Source: Euonymus europaeus (taxonomy: Eukaryota; Streptophyta; Magnoliopsida; Celastrales; Celastraceae). From it: a DNA stretch of 64,000 nucleotides. This document shows, one piece after another, positions 46,958 through 60,099 of the stretch (within the stretch, counting starts at the first letter, position 1; the number at the start of each line of letters is the position of its first letter). A program made the position numbers and the translations under genes. The stretch covers positions 22,490,022 to 22,554,021 of the forward strand of contig OY756967.1 of assembly GCA_963580455.1 (NCBI GenBank), in the 5' to 3' direction. The notes beneath the pieces were generated by a model, which had not been told where the DNA came from, ran no database searches, and worked only from the letters and a program-made list of their open reading frames with translations.

Positions 46958-48513
46958 GCCTGAAAGGCGAGTTGAGAGTATGATACTTCTCACTGTGTTT
47001 CACCCTGGCCCAGAAGCCCTCACCGTGTAGTAGGAATCCCATCTGGTTGATGTTTATAAACCCAGAGTGGATTCCGGTGAATAGCTGAGAAGGGTAGTGA
47101 TGACTGCTGAATGGTGGAAGGATACGATATTGTTTGTAGCTGACGGATCACGCGATCATCTGCTCTGTTAGTCCAAGGTTTTGTTGATTTATTTTATGTT
47201 TATCCACAACATATTCTTGGTTGTTGACCGAGGTGAGATGGACGAATATTTATTTAGGATCGGATGAAAATACCCTGTCTAGACCTCCTGTCAGTTAATA
47301 TATTATGGCGGTGATGTACTGAAGCATACAGAGTGGTACTTATCTCTACTTCGAGTCTTTCAAGTCATCAGCTGCTCAGGCAAATGTGCAGATGACTAAC
47401 TACCCATGTTCAATATCTGATTCTTAGTTCATCTGTCCACGTGCTATTATTGGAAGTGCGGTGGAGTCTTTTCCGGGGGTATGGATTTGATTTTTGGATA
47501 TATAAAATCCTGAAGTAGTTCAATGATGTAACAGTGCTCCAAGGCTCCAACTGATAGCTGAGCGGTCCAAATGACGTAGGGCTAACCCGAGCCACTCCTT
47601 TTTCGTTGGCCAAGTCGGCCTGTGCCTCTAGCTCTTGGGCGGGCCAGGCTGGCTTAGAAACGTTAAATTCCCTGGCCCGGCCCACTCAATATCAATACCC
47701 AAGGGCCCCTTTCATTTATTATTGAAAACTTCCAGATTTCTTGAAAAAAAAGTATTGAAACAAGAGGGTGAAGGGATCAGTTCAACTGTTCAATCACTAA
47801 TCAGAAGTTCGATTTAATGCCTATCTCTATTCTCGAGTCTCAGTTTCGGTAAATCGAATACGATCTGGTTCCTATCTTATGGTTGAATTGCAGGTTCTTT
47901 GTAATACTACTTGGTTCTATCTTTGGAGTAGACGATGATGAGGATGGTCTCTAGCCGGCTCTAATTTTACAGGAGTTGAATGGGCCCTAATTCTGTAATT
48001 CAACTAATTTAATTACTTTTCTAAGGGCCAGACCTCTCACACGGGCCGGTCCAGGCCCGTTGTTTGCAACTGGCCAGATTCAGAGCTCGTTAAGAGATCA
48101 TGGGCCAGGCCTAATACATGGCACATTGGCCTCGATCAATAGGCCTTTCCGGGCCACAGCAAACGGATCTGGGCCTGTTTTAGATTTCTGATAAGATCCA
48201 CATTGAAAGATTATGGATCAACTCCACCCTATAAGGGAGGACAAATGAAGCTCTTTCCTGTACGTATGCTTTGTAGACTATGTTCTTTTCACGAAACCCG
48301 AACACGTCAAATACTAAAAGTTACTGAAACATAAAAATAGTCCTAACCCAATGGAGGTATACTGTATAACATGCTACTGTATTTCCTAACAAAAAACCAT
48401 TCATCTATTACATGGGCTGTTCATATTCCTTAACTAAGGAAGATGGCACTTCTACTAGAACGACATCATTATTGCCTATTCTTGCATTTTAACTGTGCAG
48501 ATTGAAGAAGCAT
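46958..48513. other. Intergenic region between convergent ABCF and dolichol kinase genes
   Basis: The first ~350 bases are the ABCF 3' UTR. 47560-47700 and 48010-48180 are rich in GGCCCG and GGGCC words, of a kind common in decayed plant transposons. No gene is visible. Confidence 0.5.
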
Positions 48514-48990
48514 TTACAAACAAAGAAGGCTATAAAAAACGAGAGGTATGAAAGCATTATCAAGTTGTGCGGTGTAGGCCTCCAACAAACCACTCACAGT
48601 CACAGCAAGCAAGAGAGAGAACCAATGCTGCATACAAGTCAAAATCCCAACAACAAAAAATGCAAATTAATAAACCACTCATAACCTGATCAGAATAACA
48701 ATGCATGAAAGATCAGGGAACGCATGAACTTGAATCATGTAAAAAACATGATTCTTCAGGTAATACTATATCTATCTCAGACATCAATTCCATTTTAACC
48801 TAATAGGCTTTAAAACTCTTATAGGGCAGATTCCTAAAAAAACAGCAGATTGTGCCAAAGCTCCAGCTGCATGACAAAATGAAATTCAGAAAGAGCAAAA
48901 AACTGTCCAAACAAATTAGCGGCAGTGGGCAAGTGGGTGCGGTTGCAGCTGGGATTGAGTGTTAGATGTGTTTGGGTGTATAGGCATGCA

Positions 48991-49049
<59 letters not shown>

Positions 49050-51500
49050 GCTAAGAATATATCCAGTGGATGCTAGAAGTGGAAGCAAAATGGAGCAAGC
49101 AGCTAGGACAGAGGTTATGCCAGCCGCAGTGCCTTCAATGGTTTTTTCTAGCAACGAGTGGAGAAGTTAAACGTTAGTGACTTCCCAATTAAAAATCAAC
49201 AAACAAAAATATCAAAAATTACAAAATCAAAAGGTCACATAAACGTTAGAATAATATGGGAAACACGGGAAATGCTTACTTCCAGTTTTGCTCCATCTAA
49301 GGACACCATACTTGTAACCGACGACTGATGCCTAAACATAAAAGCAAAACTCAACTATGTTAAACAAAACCAAAAAAAAAAAAAATAGGAATACTGACAG
49401 GCTTAGAGAAGGACAATTATCAGAACAAGCATAGGTCTCTAATAATCTGAAAGATATCTAGCCATGTATGGCCAGCAACCTAGCTCACCATTGTATCTCC
49501 AATTCCAAGGCTCAAAATTCCAGCAAAGGGTGCAAGCGGCCGATCATTATACCCAGCAGACATCCAAATAGGAAGCGCACATCCCAACAGCAAAGAAAAA
49601 TGGCTAAAGAAAGCAAGATGCCAAAATATAGTGAATTAATTTTTCTCCAAAGACCTTTTATATTCAAGCATCAGGTAAATAACTAGTCATGCCTGATAAT
49701 AAGGAGATCAGAATCGCGATGGTCTGTGAAAGCGTTCATAAATTCATGTACAAGTTTTCCCAAAGGCCAAATTCTCCATACCTACAAAAGACAAGCAATG
49801 CTGTTCAAAAATACTCAGGGAAAAAAGTTATTACAGTTTCAGTACAGATAATCTGCTCATAAGTCGCAAACATTGCTAATCTAAGGACAAGTTTGACATA
49901 CCCGAATGATTTCTAATCCCAAGAAAACAACCAATGCTGCACCAAATGCTAGATCGAGAAACTTTGGCTGGAAAACCATTTAAGAATCAGCAGAAAATCT
50001 ATACAAACTGCTGACGAAAGGAGATAGAAACAAAATTTAACCCCCTATGGCAATCTATCGTTTGCTATTTTTATATCACCTGAAAGATTAGAGCGGGAAG
50101 AAACATTGAAACTGCCATCAGATGATAATATTTCCGCAGAAGAATCCTCTCAATCTTACTATTCTTGGATATGTTGTAGAACCTCAACACAGAGACATAT
50201 ATTACAGACACCCAGTAAATACACAATGACAGCCTTTTAAACGGTTCTGAAAATACAAACGATACCACCCTGTTAAAGATGCAAGACAAAAAATGATAAT
50301 CAGAAAAATCAGTAACATATCCAGAAAAACCTTTAAGTCTAAACATTATTAGCCCTGTTCCAGCAAGGACTGAAGAAAAAAATACTTGCACCTACAAAGG
50401 CCAGCACTGTCAACAAATTATATAGTTTGCACCAAAGTGGCAAGACTTGTATAAGCATTGTATGCATAATTGATATTTATACCTCTATATTCACTGTTAT
50501 AACATGCTCCCTATTTTTTTTTCCAATCACTGAAATCGCTATACATTTACAACTTCCCCATTGATTCTAAAGCCAATTAAAAGCAGATTATGAAAAGCTT
50601 TTTGGCTCAAAATATGATCAGTTTATAGAACAATGGAAACAATGCCACTAAGGACTTATAAGTTTTGATATAAGAGAAGTTAAGAAAAAGGATACCATAG
50701 TAAAGGATGCAAGTGAAAGTCTTCAACAAATTGCATCCAAGATGGGGCAATCATAATCAACATAAATCCAAGAGAGCTGAAGAATAGAAGAGATTTTGAA
50801 ATTTCATCATCCCTTCTTGCTTCTGAGTTTGCCAAGCTTAAATGCCAATCCTTTATACGAAGAAGATACTTAAATACAATTGGAAAGAGGATAAGCGCAA
50901 GTAGAAGCCCCTACATGGCAGAAAACAAACTTTAATCTTTGTTGCATCATTCTAGATCAGCCCACTACTACAAAAACCATTAATTTCATCAGATGAGTTC
51001 CTTACTCAAATCCAGACCTGATTAATAATAGCAATCTCAGTTCTCTTCATTGCATACTGTACAGGAACAATCGACAAAGGGAGGTATCCATAAAGCTGCA
51101 AACAACATATTCTCCACAGGTAATTTCAACTTTCCTATTGTATCCAGAAGAAAGAAAAAAAAAGACAAACTTTTTAGCGAAATAAAATAACTAGCCTTTG
51201 CAGCAGTACAAGTCAACATGTCACCAAAATAGAGAACAAGGCCTGTAGTCACCAAAAGTGCTTCCCCTGAAAAGAACATGAAAATGTCAATTAAGTTGCA
51301 CAATCGTAAAAAGAAATATGAAATCAAAAAGAAAAAGAAATTTTTTCAAATGAAGTCATCGCAAATACCAACCCAGCTTCAAAGTTCAAACAATCATGGT
51401 AGGGGCCATAAAATAGCTAGAAACTTACCCAAAGCATTCAGGGACTCATTGTAAATCTTGTAATTCTGTGCTAACTAGTGATGTCTTATTTGCTATTCTC

Positions 51501-51531
<31 letters not shown>

Positions 51532-53311
51532 AAAAAGGATGCATAATCAAGCACCTTTAAAACCGATTGAAATCTACTTAAAAATTAAAGGAACAAAAGT
51601 TGTCATCCTCTAAAAGAAGAAAGAACGACAGAAATCAATTTCCAATTATCCCTAATATTAAAGGATTCATAACAGCCTCGACTCAATAGTTTGACATTCT
51701 GAATGCAACAACACCTTTTGCATAACCAATTACCCACAGAAGCAGTACATTCCTAGCAGGATTTTCACACAATATGTACCTACGTGGATAATTTTCATAC
51801 CAATGGAAACACATGATGGAAAAGTCGTAAGAAAATGCCGAACAAGCTCTATTGTTGCCAATCCATGACAGAGCACCCATAGGAACATAATTGATGCAGA
51901 CAAACCTGTAAGAGAACAAGTGGTTAGCGCTCTTCATTTTGCAACTATTTGTTGGCTAAAATACAACAGCCACAAATACAACACGAAAAAGAAGACCGAA
52001 AGTATTCTAGAAAAGACCATTTTTTCGGAAATGCAGATGATTGGGCCAAAGGGAAGTAACAAGAGATGCAGGGTTCCTGACATACCACCAAGCAACAATA
52101 ATGCAAGAGACATACAGCATGCTGCAGCACATAAAGCAATCCACCTTGAGCTGAACTTTGCATCCTCAACATTGCATGGAAAAGGGGCATGTGTAGTTTC
52201 CGGTGACCTCAGGATGAATAAGTAGATAAAGGCGAGCACACTAAAGCAGCAGGCACATGTGGCCCAGTACTGAATTGTCACATAATAGAGTTCTATGCCC
52301 AAAGAAGAACAAACAACCATATCAGCACAAACACAGGATACTGTAATTTACGGTAACTCAGTACCAAGATGGTTGAAAATGAGGTAAAACGCAATATTCT
52401 TTCTCAAAATATATTCCTCCTCCAAACACAGGTGAAAGGTATGAATTGGCAATTAAAATATATGATTTATTTTGGTTAAGGATATTCTTTTATTGTACCC
52501 TTGATAGTGGTTCCCTCATTTCAACTAGTATCCTTAATATGTCAGTTTAGGGGGGATGAGTCATCTCCATAAACTCAATACTAACTGAGGCATGCTAGAA
52601 GTTCTACCTCCAAGTTCAACCTGATGTAGTGAGAACGCTCTTGACAACTGGATCAACTTTGACAGCATAACAGCGGGTACTGTGACTGCTCCCAGTAGAA
52701 TTCCTGATGAAACACCTGGCCTGAAATTTTAGAGAAGAATGACAGGATTAGGATAAAATTTCTTGTCTGAAAACTGCATTAGAGTTCTACATAAAAGGAG
52801 GGGAAGAAAAAGGAAACACAAAAACTCAAAGTAGCTCGATGCACAAAGCCAACTTAATTAACGATAACCCTAACAGAAATTTCCAATTACATGCGTATCT
52901 AGGCGTTCCGCCTCAACGGCTCAACCGAAAGAAATCAATTAAAACACAAAATTGGTAGATTTCGTCAAATCCATAACAGATCAACCCTCAATAATTTCAA
53001 TGCACATGCTAAACCTTAGAAAACATTGGAAATGAAAACCCTAACCAAGGATTAACGAAAAAATTGAACTAAATATTAATTTAAAACATAATGAAAATAA
53101 AGATAGGAAAAAATAATTCAGACCTGGTCCTAAATATGGAGAGGGATTTGGAGCTCTCGATGCGGACCTCAACGTAGAGGGCGAAGGCGGCGAGAAGGGA
53201 TATCACGAGGCCATGGGCGAGAAAAGAGAGAGGGAGAGAGTACAATACGCGACCGATGAAAAGGACAACCACGGCCCTCTCGCCGTTCAACACCGACGAT
53301 GAGAAAGCCAT
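48514..53311 (-). CDS. Dolichol kinase (SEC59/EVAN type), 14 exons, 567 aa
   Basis: Exons in order are 53311-53124, 52720-52608, 52292-52086, 51905-51801, 51266-51196, 51095-51018, 50910-50696, 50269-50080, 49967-49902, 49781-49693, 49603-49489, 49331-49280, 49147-49047 and 48627-48514. The phase closes throughout. Dolichol kinase uses CTP to phosphorylate dolichol on the ER membrane, feeding N-glycosylation and GPI-anchor synthesis. The protein is a chain of hydrophobic membrane segments. The conserved C-terminal CTP-binding domain is clear: LAPFAGILSLGIGDTMASVVGYKYG, WSKTGKKTIEGTAAG, and the tail LLEAYTAQLDNAFIPLVFYSLLCL. Length is that expected of plant dolichol kinase. Two introns (after 51196 and after 49693) appear to use GC donors. 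The seventh exon-intron boundary and 51196 carry about 1-bp uncertainty. Confidence 0.92.
48989..49046 (+). repeat. Compound TG/AG microsatellite in a dolichol kinase intron
   Basis: A TG run passes directly into an AG run. On the gene strand, the CT half begins at the GTCTCT donor of the intron after exon 49147-49047. Confidence 0.9.
51502..51536 (+). repeat. Poly-C / poly-A tract in a dolichol kinase intron
   Basis: About 20 C followed directly by about 15 A, inside the intron between exons 51801 and 51266. The exact length is error-prone in most sequencing methods. Confidence 0.85.
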
Positions 53312-54464
53312 GGCCTCTTACTATTGCCGTCGAAAATCAGGGACGGAAATTCAACGATTCATGGAAGAAGGAAGAACTATTTTGTTACTGACGCGGGAAA
53401 GACTTGAGAAGGTAGAGGAGGTGGGGGTATCCGCAGTTCCGCACACAGAAAAGGTCATTGGTCAATTGCTTTCGTGTCAGGATCGCTGAACCGTTTGTTA
53501 CTTGTGCGCACCTGCCCTGGGTCCTCCTTTTTTTTCTTTTCTTTATTCCTACGACATGATGGTAAAAGTTTGGGTCCGGATCCAATAAAATAAGATAAAA
53601 AAATATTTATGAAATATTTGTATGTTAGTGATTGGAATTGATTTAGATTTGTTTATATTTTTAATTAGTTATATTGGGATTAGTTTAAATTCGAACAAGT
53701 AAATTAGATAATAATTCAATTTCGATTATAATCCGATCCGGACAATCAAATTGAACAACTTTTATGTGTTTAAATCTGAATCTAATTTTAAATCAGACAA
53801 ATATTTATGTTCGAATACAAATTTCAAATATAAAATTTATATTCAAATATGGTTTAATCCGGATCGGACATAATTTTATCACCCCTGCATCATCCGATAA
53901 TTAGAAGAAAAAAATCTATACATGGGATTCAACAGGCCACGAACCTTTTGCTTTGTAGTTTGTACTTTTGTAGTATACAGCTTGGTTGCCAAAGGCCAGT
54001 TGTATTTGGCTATTTGTATTCTATAGTTCTGCCCATGACATTGGGCCTCATTAGATCAAGCGACTATACACTGTATTCATTCCAGGATCAAATGTATTTG
54101 ACAATTTGTGTTTTAGGGTTCAGCCCAATACTTATATCTCACTATTGAGCCATGCCATGTTTGTCAAATTTATAATTTTTAAGTTTCTTTAACAATGTAA
54201 ACAAGTAGATTAAAATTTAAAACCATAAAAAATAAGCCAATGAACAAAAAAGGTTTGTAAAGGCTATTGTGAAGAAAAGTATGATTTAAGCGATTGAGCA
54301 TGTGTACCTAAATATCTAGTGCCTGTTATTAATTTTGGCATATCGTTATTGCTTTATCTATATTAATATACAATCAAATTGTCGCTCGCATTGGACACTA
54401 CCTTACCAAATTAAGACTTTACCCAAAGCCTCCAATAAAGTTTACATGGTACTCGAACAATTAA
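53312..54464. other. Intergenic region upstream of dolichol kinase
   Basis: The first ~150 bases are the dolichol kinase promoter and leader. The remainder is AT-rich with FAGIN-like degenerate phrases (TCCGATCCGGACAATC, GGATCGGACATAATTTTATC), typical of decayed retroelements. No gene is visible. Confidence 0.5.
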
Positions 54465-54478
54465 GTTTGGTGATGCCA

Positions 54479-55100
54479 ATCCCCACTCTCTCTCTTCTTT
54501 CTCTCTCTCCCCCGTTTTTCTCTGCTCTCACACCTTCTGAACAAGTTTTGGGGGAGGGGAGGAGCTGTCGGTCTCCTCCCCCTCCCTCACCAACTCTTCT
54601 TTCTTCCATTTGTTCCCTTCTTCCTTCTTTTCACTTTTTATTTTCTTTCTAGTGACCCGTCTCTTCCCATTTCTTCCCCTCCATCTTCCTCTCCTCTCCT
54701 CCCTACCCCTCTCTTCATGTTGTGTTTTATTTTCATATTCTGTTATCAATAAAGTGGAGGAGGAGCTTCCTTGGATTTCTACCGATCATATGTATTGGTG
54801 GCGGAAAGTGCAGATCTGCCATCCCTTTTCTCAGATCTGGATTTGGGCTGTTCTTATGGTATCCATGCGGCTGTCGGCGCCCATCTTGTTGTATACTACC
54901 CATAGCGTGGTAGCAGTGTCTAGATCTGGCCTTTGTAGGCTTTGTGGTGGTGTTGATCCTGTATTTCTGCTTTTAATGCTATCTTTTGTGGTTTTCTTTG
55001 GTTGTTTTTTCTTTCCTGTTACAGTTGTTGTATCTCCTTCGGGAGTTGTCTCTCCTTCGGGAGTGTTTTAATATTATTGTTATTTTCTCAAAAAAAAAAG
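54479..55100 (+). mobile_element. Poly(A)-tailed retroposon with 14-bp target duplication
   Basis: The same 14 bases, GTTTGGTGATGCCA, occur at 54465-54478 and 55101-55114. The right copy follows directly after TTTTCTC and an A run. The insert is 622 bp and starts with a CT-rich tract. It ends with two copies of TCTCCTTCGGGAGT before the poly(A). This is the signature of target-primed reverse transcription of a non-LTR retroposon: a SINE, a truncated LINE or a processed transcript. The frame at 54610-55071 is CT-driven and I do not regard it as a protein gene. Confidence 0.82.
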
Positions 55101-55114
55101 GTTTGGTGATGCCA

Positions 55115-55859
55115 GATTGTTCTCGAATTAGGGGATTAAAGTACTATTGGTAAAAGCGTTGACACATTCTAGTTCGATCCTCAAATATTCATATATTTTA
55201 ACTTAGTAACTGAACGATCTAGTACTTCATGCACATTTCCCAACTTTCGAAATCAATATGTTTATGTTCAACAATTGAGAAATATGTCCGAATTACTAAT
55301 AAAAACAAACACAAGCACCGCTTATGAGGAAGACAAGCTGATAACTGAGTGGTCTTGATGAAAAGTACATAAGTATATTGCTATATGGAAAAATATGCAA
55401 ATGCCACGAGAAGTAATACAGGTCGAAATGGTCAAATAAAGATTGAACGAAAAGTCAAATACCGGAACAAATGACAAGTCTGGACGATGTTTCGTTCAAC
55501 AATCCATTATTGAGCGAATCGAAGGCTTGAACTAGAGAAGTGGATATTGACAGTCGTGCAGCTCCCAATCGTGCGAAAGAAGTGGTCAACGTGGAAGTCA
55601 AAGTCCAAACAAAATGAAGAACTATTAAGACGTGGAATCTACGTGACAGTCAAGGAGAATCAATTGTTCAGCATTATTGAGCAATTATGAAATCATGGAA
55701 TACCTAGCAACAAATAGCTGATATATAACTATAAATACCTCATGAACTATTTTGTAGACACGTATATAAGCTTATATTTTAAATTTTACAAACCCCGATC
55801 AATCAATCACTCAACTCGAGCATGTGATTTCAGTTTCTCAGTTTTTAATCACTCGCCCT
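55115..55859. other. LTR-like sequence interrupted by the PIF element
   Basis: From about 55270 the composition rises to moderate GC. A promoter-like TATAACTATAAATACC box lies near 55721-55737, followed by a GTAGACACG..TATATAAGC leader. Sequence right of the PIF element (62425-62560) continues in the same style. A solo LTR split by the PIF insertion is plausible, but its ends were not established. Confidence 0.35.
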
Positions 55860-55862
55860 TTA

Positions 55863-57524
55863 GAGCAACTCCAATGGGCTCTGGATCAACCTCTTGAATA
55901 GCCCATTTCCAGCGCTGGAAGGCCACAATGGCTACTGGATCTACGCTTGAAACGTCCAGATACAACACTCCACGCTTTGTAACTCAAGCGTGCTTTAGTT
56001 AACATTTGGCCCAAAGGTGACCAATGATGGGCTCCCACGTGGCATCATCCCTAATGTATTTTTTTGTTTATTTTGCAACTTCTCACACTTTCCTCTCTTT
56101 CGCTCCCTTTTGGCTTGCCCTAGATCCAGTTCAAGGTTTGAAGCCCTAGTACGACCAGTCGCTTCCCTCTACTCGCAGTGACCTCCCTCCAGTAAGCGCC
56201 TCTATCACCGACTACGGCTCTGATTCGCTTCCCAGCCGGTGAAGATTTGCAGTCCCTCTCCATCTTTCTACTTTCTCTTCGTACCTCCAGCAATCTCGTG
56301 AGTTTTGAACTTCGTTTTTTATTTTGTGATTAAATTAGCTGTTTTATTATATAGCTTTGCATTTGATTGAATTAGTTGTTTTATTATTTTGTATTTTCTT
56401 GAGAAAAATCTCTCTCTTATCCTATGCTCCTCCTCCCTCCCTCCCTCGTGGTGTAAATTTGACTATGATTCTGATGTTTAGCGGCTGTATTTCGATTTTT
56501 TTTTAATTTTTTTATTATTATTGGTTTGAGTTCTTTGTTTTGGTTTTTTTTAGATCTTGATTTTGATTTAGGGTTGTTGTCTACTGGCGAGTTTTGAGTG
56601 TTTTCGATTTGGTTGATTAAATATCTAGATTGAGGTTGCCCTTCCATTAATGTTAATATCAGATTTAATGGTGATTCCTCTTATATTAGGAAACTATTGC
56701 ATTGGTAGCTTCCTTGAACTGGTTCATTTCAACTTAATAATCTTTGATGTTGCTACCTTGTTTGGGTGGTTGATTGTCATTTGGAATGCTATGAATTCCA
56801 AGATTTCCATGCCTATCATAGTGTTTCGGTGATATGGAGATAGCTAATAGGAAGCATATATTTTCCTTCTCCTAGGCTCCATTTTAATGTGAATATGGAA
56901 ACGTGTTGTGCTGGAAATGAATAATGAACTGTCTATTCTATTTTTATGGTTTGTGCTAAGAAACTAAATAATGGTTACTCAGTTTGTATTGTGCTGTCAT
57001 TGTGCCTAATTTGATGTTAGTTCTTGTTGTGATGCAATGCTATGCCTCGTTTCAATCCTGGTGAAGTCAATCCTCACCATATAAGCTTGTAAATTTAGCC
57101 CAGCCAAAAAAAAATATTACTCTATCCTTCAATATGTATATTGTATAGAAGGCAAACAAAAAGTTGACTCTTCTTTCCAAGTTTTATTGCATGAATACAT
57201 TGGTATTTTGTTTAACATTAGATTTCTTTGATTTCATAAGTCAAGTAAAAAGCAGATTCCTACATATTTTGCACACCTGCTGCAACACAGTTCAAGGGGA
57301 ATGAACTGAGTATCCATGTGACGTATAATTTTGAGTAGGTGTTATTTTTTTCTTAATTTTTGAGTTTTGATGAAAAAAATTGAAGTTAATTCTCTCTTGT
57401 GATGGATGTTTTGCATTTGCTGGGCATTCCTTATGATGAGCTTTGTGATGATTGAAAGTGTGGTTCTATTAATTGTATATGTTAATTACATTGCTCATTC
57501 TTGCCTTGTCTTCAAAGAGTCATC
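55863..57524 (+). other. PIF element left arm and ORF1 leader
   Basis: Noncoding. 55863-56040 is the subterminal region with phrases such as CCACAATGGCTACTGGAT. 56040-56300 is CT-rich and leader-like. From GTGAGTTTTG near 56297 to an AG near 57520 there is probably one long leader intron ending shortly before the ORF1 ATG at 57525. Confidence 0.5.
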
Positions 57525-59108
57525 ATGCGGCCCACAAGTCACAACAATGACCCCAGTAACTCCAACTCATTCCAGTGGATATTGGACATGCAATTTACCC
57601 CTACCCAAATGGCAGCTATTGGGGCACTTTTTCAACAAAATGCAAACCAACAACATCAACCTTTTTCAAGTCCTTTTCAACCGAGTTATATGAATACCCC
57701 TCCACTAACCCAAACCCAAATTCCATCCGGGTCAGAATTTCCAAGCCCTTTCCAACCGAGTTCTATAAGTACCCCTCCACTAACCCAAACCCAAATTCCA
57801 TCCGAGTCTGACCTTCGCACTCCCTCAACCCAAAATTCAACTCGTCCAACTACTGGAACAAATCGAAAAGCCCCTAATTGGAGAGTGAATGAGGACGTCG
57901 CACTATGTGAATCATGGGTAAGGATCTCAGAGAATCCAGAAGATGGTGTAGGGCAGACTAATGAAGCATTCTGGAGCAAAGTTTGGCATGAATTCCAAGC
58001 ACGAGTTCCAGGGACAGAGCGTGTCCAGCGAGCATGTGAACTGAGGTGGGGGTCCATCCAAGCAGATGTGACAAAATGGAGGGCTATTGTGAATAGAGTG
58101 CAAAGGAATCGGCCCAGCGGAACTAATCTGAATGATGAGGTAATGTTAATATTACTATAGTTCTTGAATAATGCTTCAATGATTTTATTTTTATAGTTCT
58201 GACACCTACAATGTTCTTTGCAGTGGGGAGCTTGCTTCTTGGTTTTCAAGAATACCCAGGGTAAGGACTTCAAATTCATTCAGTGTTGGGAAGTTCTTCG
58301 CTGCTCCATTAAGTGGCATACAATGGTAGATGAGAAGGAATCTAACCAGTCAAGTAAGGGCAAAAGAACTTCTCGAGCAGGAGACAGAGAATCAGCGTAT
58401 AGAAACCAGTCTTTCAGCCTTAATGAGTCTGAAGGAGATGCTCAAGTTGATATGCGCGAGTCCGAGACTCCAACTTCTGGAACCCCCCCAACTGACCATG
58501 GCGACAACCAGCCACCCAACGCAGGCCACCAATCTGGTTTCCAGCGGCCCATTGGAAGGAAAGCTGCAAAAGAGAAACGTCGTCGCGATTCTGTAACCGC
58601 TTCTCAGTCGTCATGTGGTGCAAGCAGTAAATTAAATGAAACTGTTTCAGCATGGCGTGAAAGCTCAGAGAATAGGTTTGAGGCCCTTAAGCAATCCGCT
58701 GAAGAACAGAGCTTCCATGCTATTAAAATTGCACGGCTTGATGCTATACAAAGGAGCATCCAGATCACACGTGACATGGTAGCTGCTGAAAAGGAATTGC
58801 TTGAGCAAGATTCAAGCCTAAGTAGAGATGAGGTCATCGCAAGAAAGTTAGCAAGGCTGAGGGAACTTGAGGCATTAGACAAACAACATAAGGGTGAGTA
58901 CCACATTGAATGTACAGTTTGAACTTTATCATATATACCATTCTCCATTATATTTTGCTGTTGCATTTTCGTAGATATTCAAGCACTTGAATATTCTCCG
59001 GGAGGGCGTGGGACTATGCGGTTGAACAGGGAAGGATACAACCTAAGCCCGTGTAACCTTCAGAATAGGTTCAATGATAATGTCGAACTGGATGTAGAGG
59101 ATGCTTGA
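57525..59108 (+). CDS. PIF/Harbinger ORF1 (Myb/SANT-like DNA-binding partner), 3 exons, 472 aa
   Basis: Exons are 57525-58139, 58224-58893 and 58975-59108, all in phase. The N-terminal ~115 residues are Pro/Gln/Ser/Thr-rich with a repeated unit (YMNTPPLTQTQIPS and ISTPPLTQTQIPS). A trihelix/Myb-like domain follows (about 120-240): APNWRVNEDVALCESWV, ERVQRACELRWGSIQADVTKW, then FIQCWEVLR. The C-terminal part is basic (GRKAAKEKRRRD) and then a coiled coil (AAEKELLEQDSSLSRDEVIARKLARLRELEAL), the NAM-associated-like region. In this superfamily ORF1 binds the element ends and helps import the transposase into the nucleus. Such proteins are often mislabelled as glutathione transferase T3-like in databases. 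Confidence 0.9.
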
Positions 59109-59834
59109 GGCTGCCGGTGTGATTTATTTTTAATATATGTATTGCAACCCTATTACAATTATGTGCTATGTGTTTCTTTGGTATTATTGTGCTTATGCGG
59201 GATGGAGACAATATGTTCTGAGAACAACTTATTTGTATAATTGTTTGTTTCTTAGGTAATGTTATCATTCTCCGATTTCCTTCATATTTATTTATTTGAT
59301 ATTGGATTTTTTATGTGATAAAGTTATGCAAGGCCCATGAAATTTGCCTAGATGATGAAACTATTGTTGAGGTCTTGAGTTACATATTTTCCAGAAATCT
59401 CTGATCATCCCTGGATGAGGCAAATGGGAAAATATTATATATGACAATACTGGTCATATATTAGTCGTATTTGCAGTTTTGTTCTTGGGATTTTTGTTTG
59501 TACTTGGATATCATTATACTTTATTTAGTTCTTTCCCTTGTCTCTTTTTTACATAATACCATCTATATTACCATATTTGTGGGTTTTCATGTCTGCAGTC
59601 ATTATGGCCAACCAAAGTATTTCAGTTTTCCTTCTTTGGTCCATCACCTTGATGTCTCACATTAATTACCACATTATTCATGGGTTTTGGTGTAATTGTT
59701 AGTTTAATTTTTTCAGTATACTCTCCATTAAACTAAATTGGATTGATTGGTAACCCAATTTGGATCATCCAAGTCTATCACTTCCAGTTCATTCGTCTTA
59801 TTATATAACAAAAAACAATATATCATCCAAAATA

Positions 59835-59998
59835 ATATATCATCCCATATAGCTTAATACAATACATTAATAAAACATCATAATTTAAAATACAATATAT
59901 CATCCCATATAGCTTAATACATTACATTAATAAAACATCATAATTTAATATACAATATAACATCCCATATAGCTTAATACATTACATTAATAAAACAA
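59835..59998 (+). repeat. 60-bp AT-rich tandem repeat, three copies
   Basis: The unit starts ATATATCATCCCATATAGC. Copies begin near 59835, 59895 and 59955 at exact 60-bp spacing. The third is truncated. They lie downstream of the PIF transposase gene. Confidence 0.9.
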
Positions 59999-60099
59999 AC
60001 CCAAATGTCGTATATAAGACATTATATTAGCATAGTTGAACATTTAACCCTGCAATAAAAGTAATGCATCATGAACAAAATATAATTAACAAAAAAACC

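Noticed and set aside
50271..50391. In-frame upstream extension of dolichol kinase exon 8
   Set aside because: The extension breaks the phase with the preceding exon, whereas the acceptor before 50269 restores W-V-V-S-F in frame.
51502..51536. Poly-C/poly-A tract as a structural or regulatory element
   Set aside because: It is intronic and could be slippage or a sequencing artefact; no supporting context.
54610..55071. 153-codon frame inside the retroposon
   Set aside because: Hydrophobicity comes from the CT-rich DNA; no LINE or other domain and no homology that I recognise.
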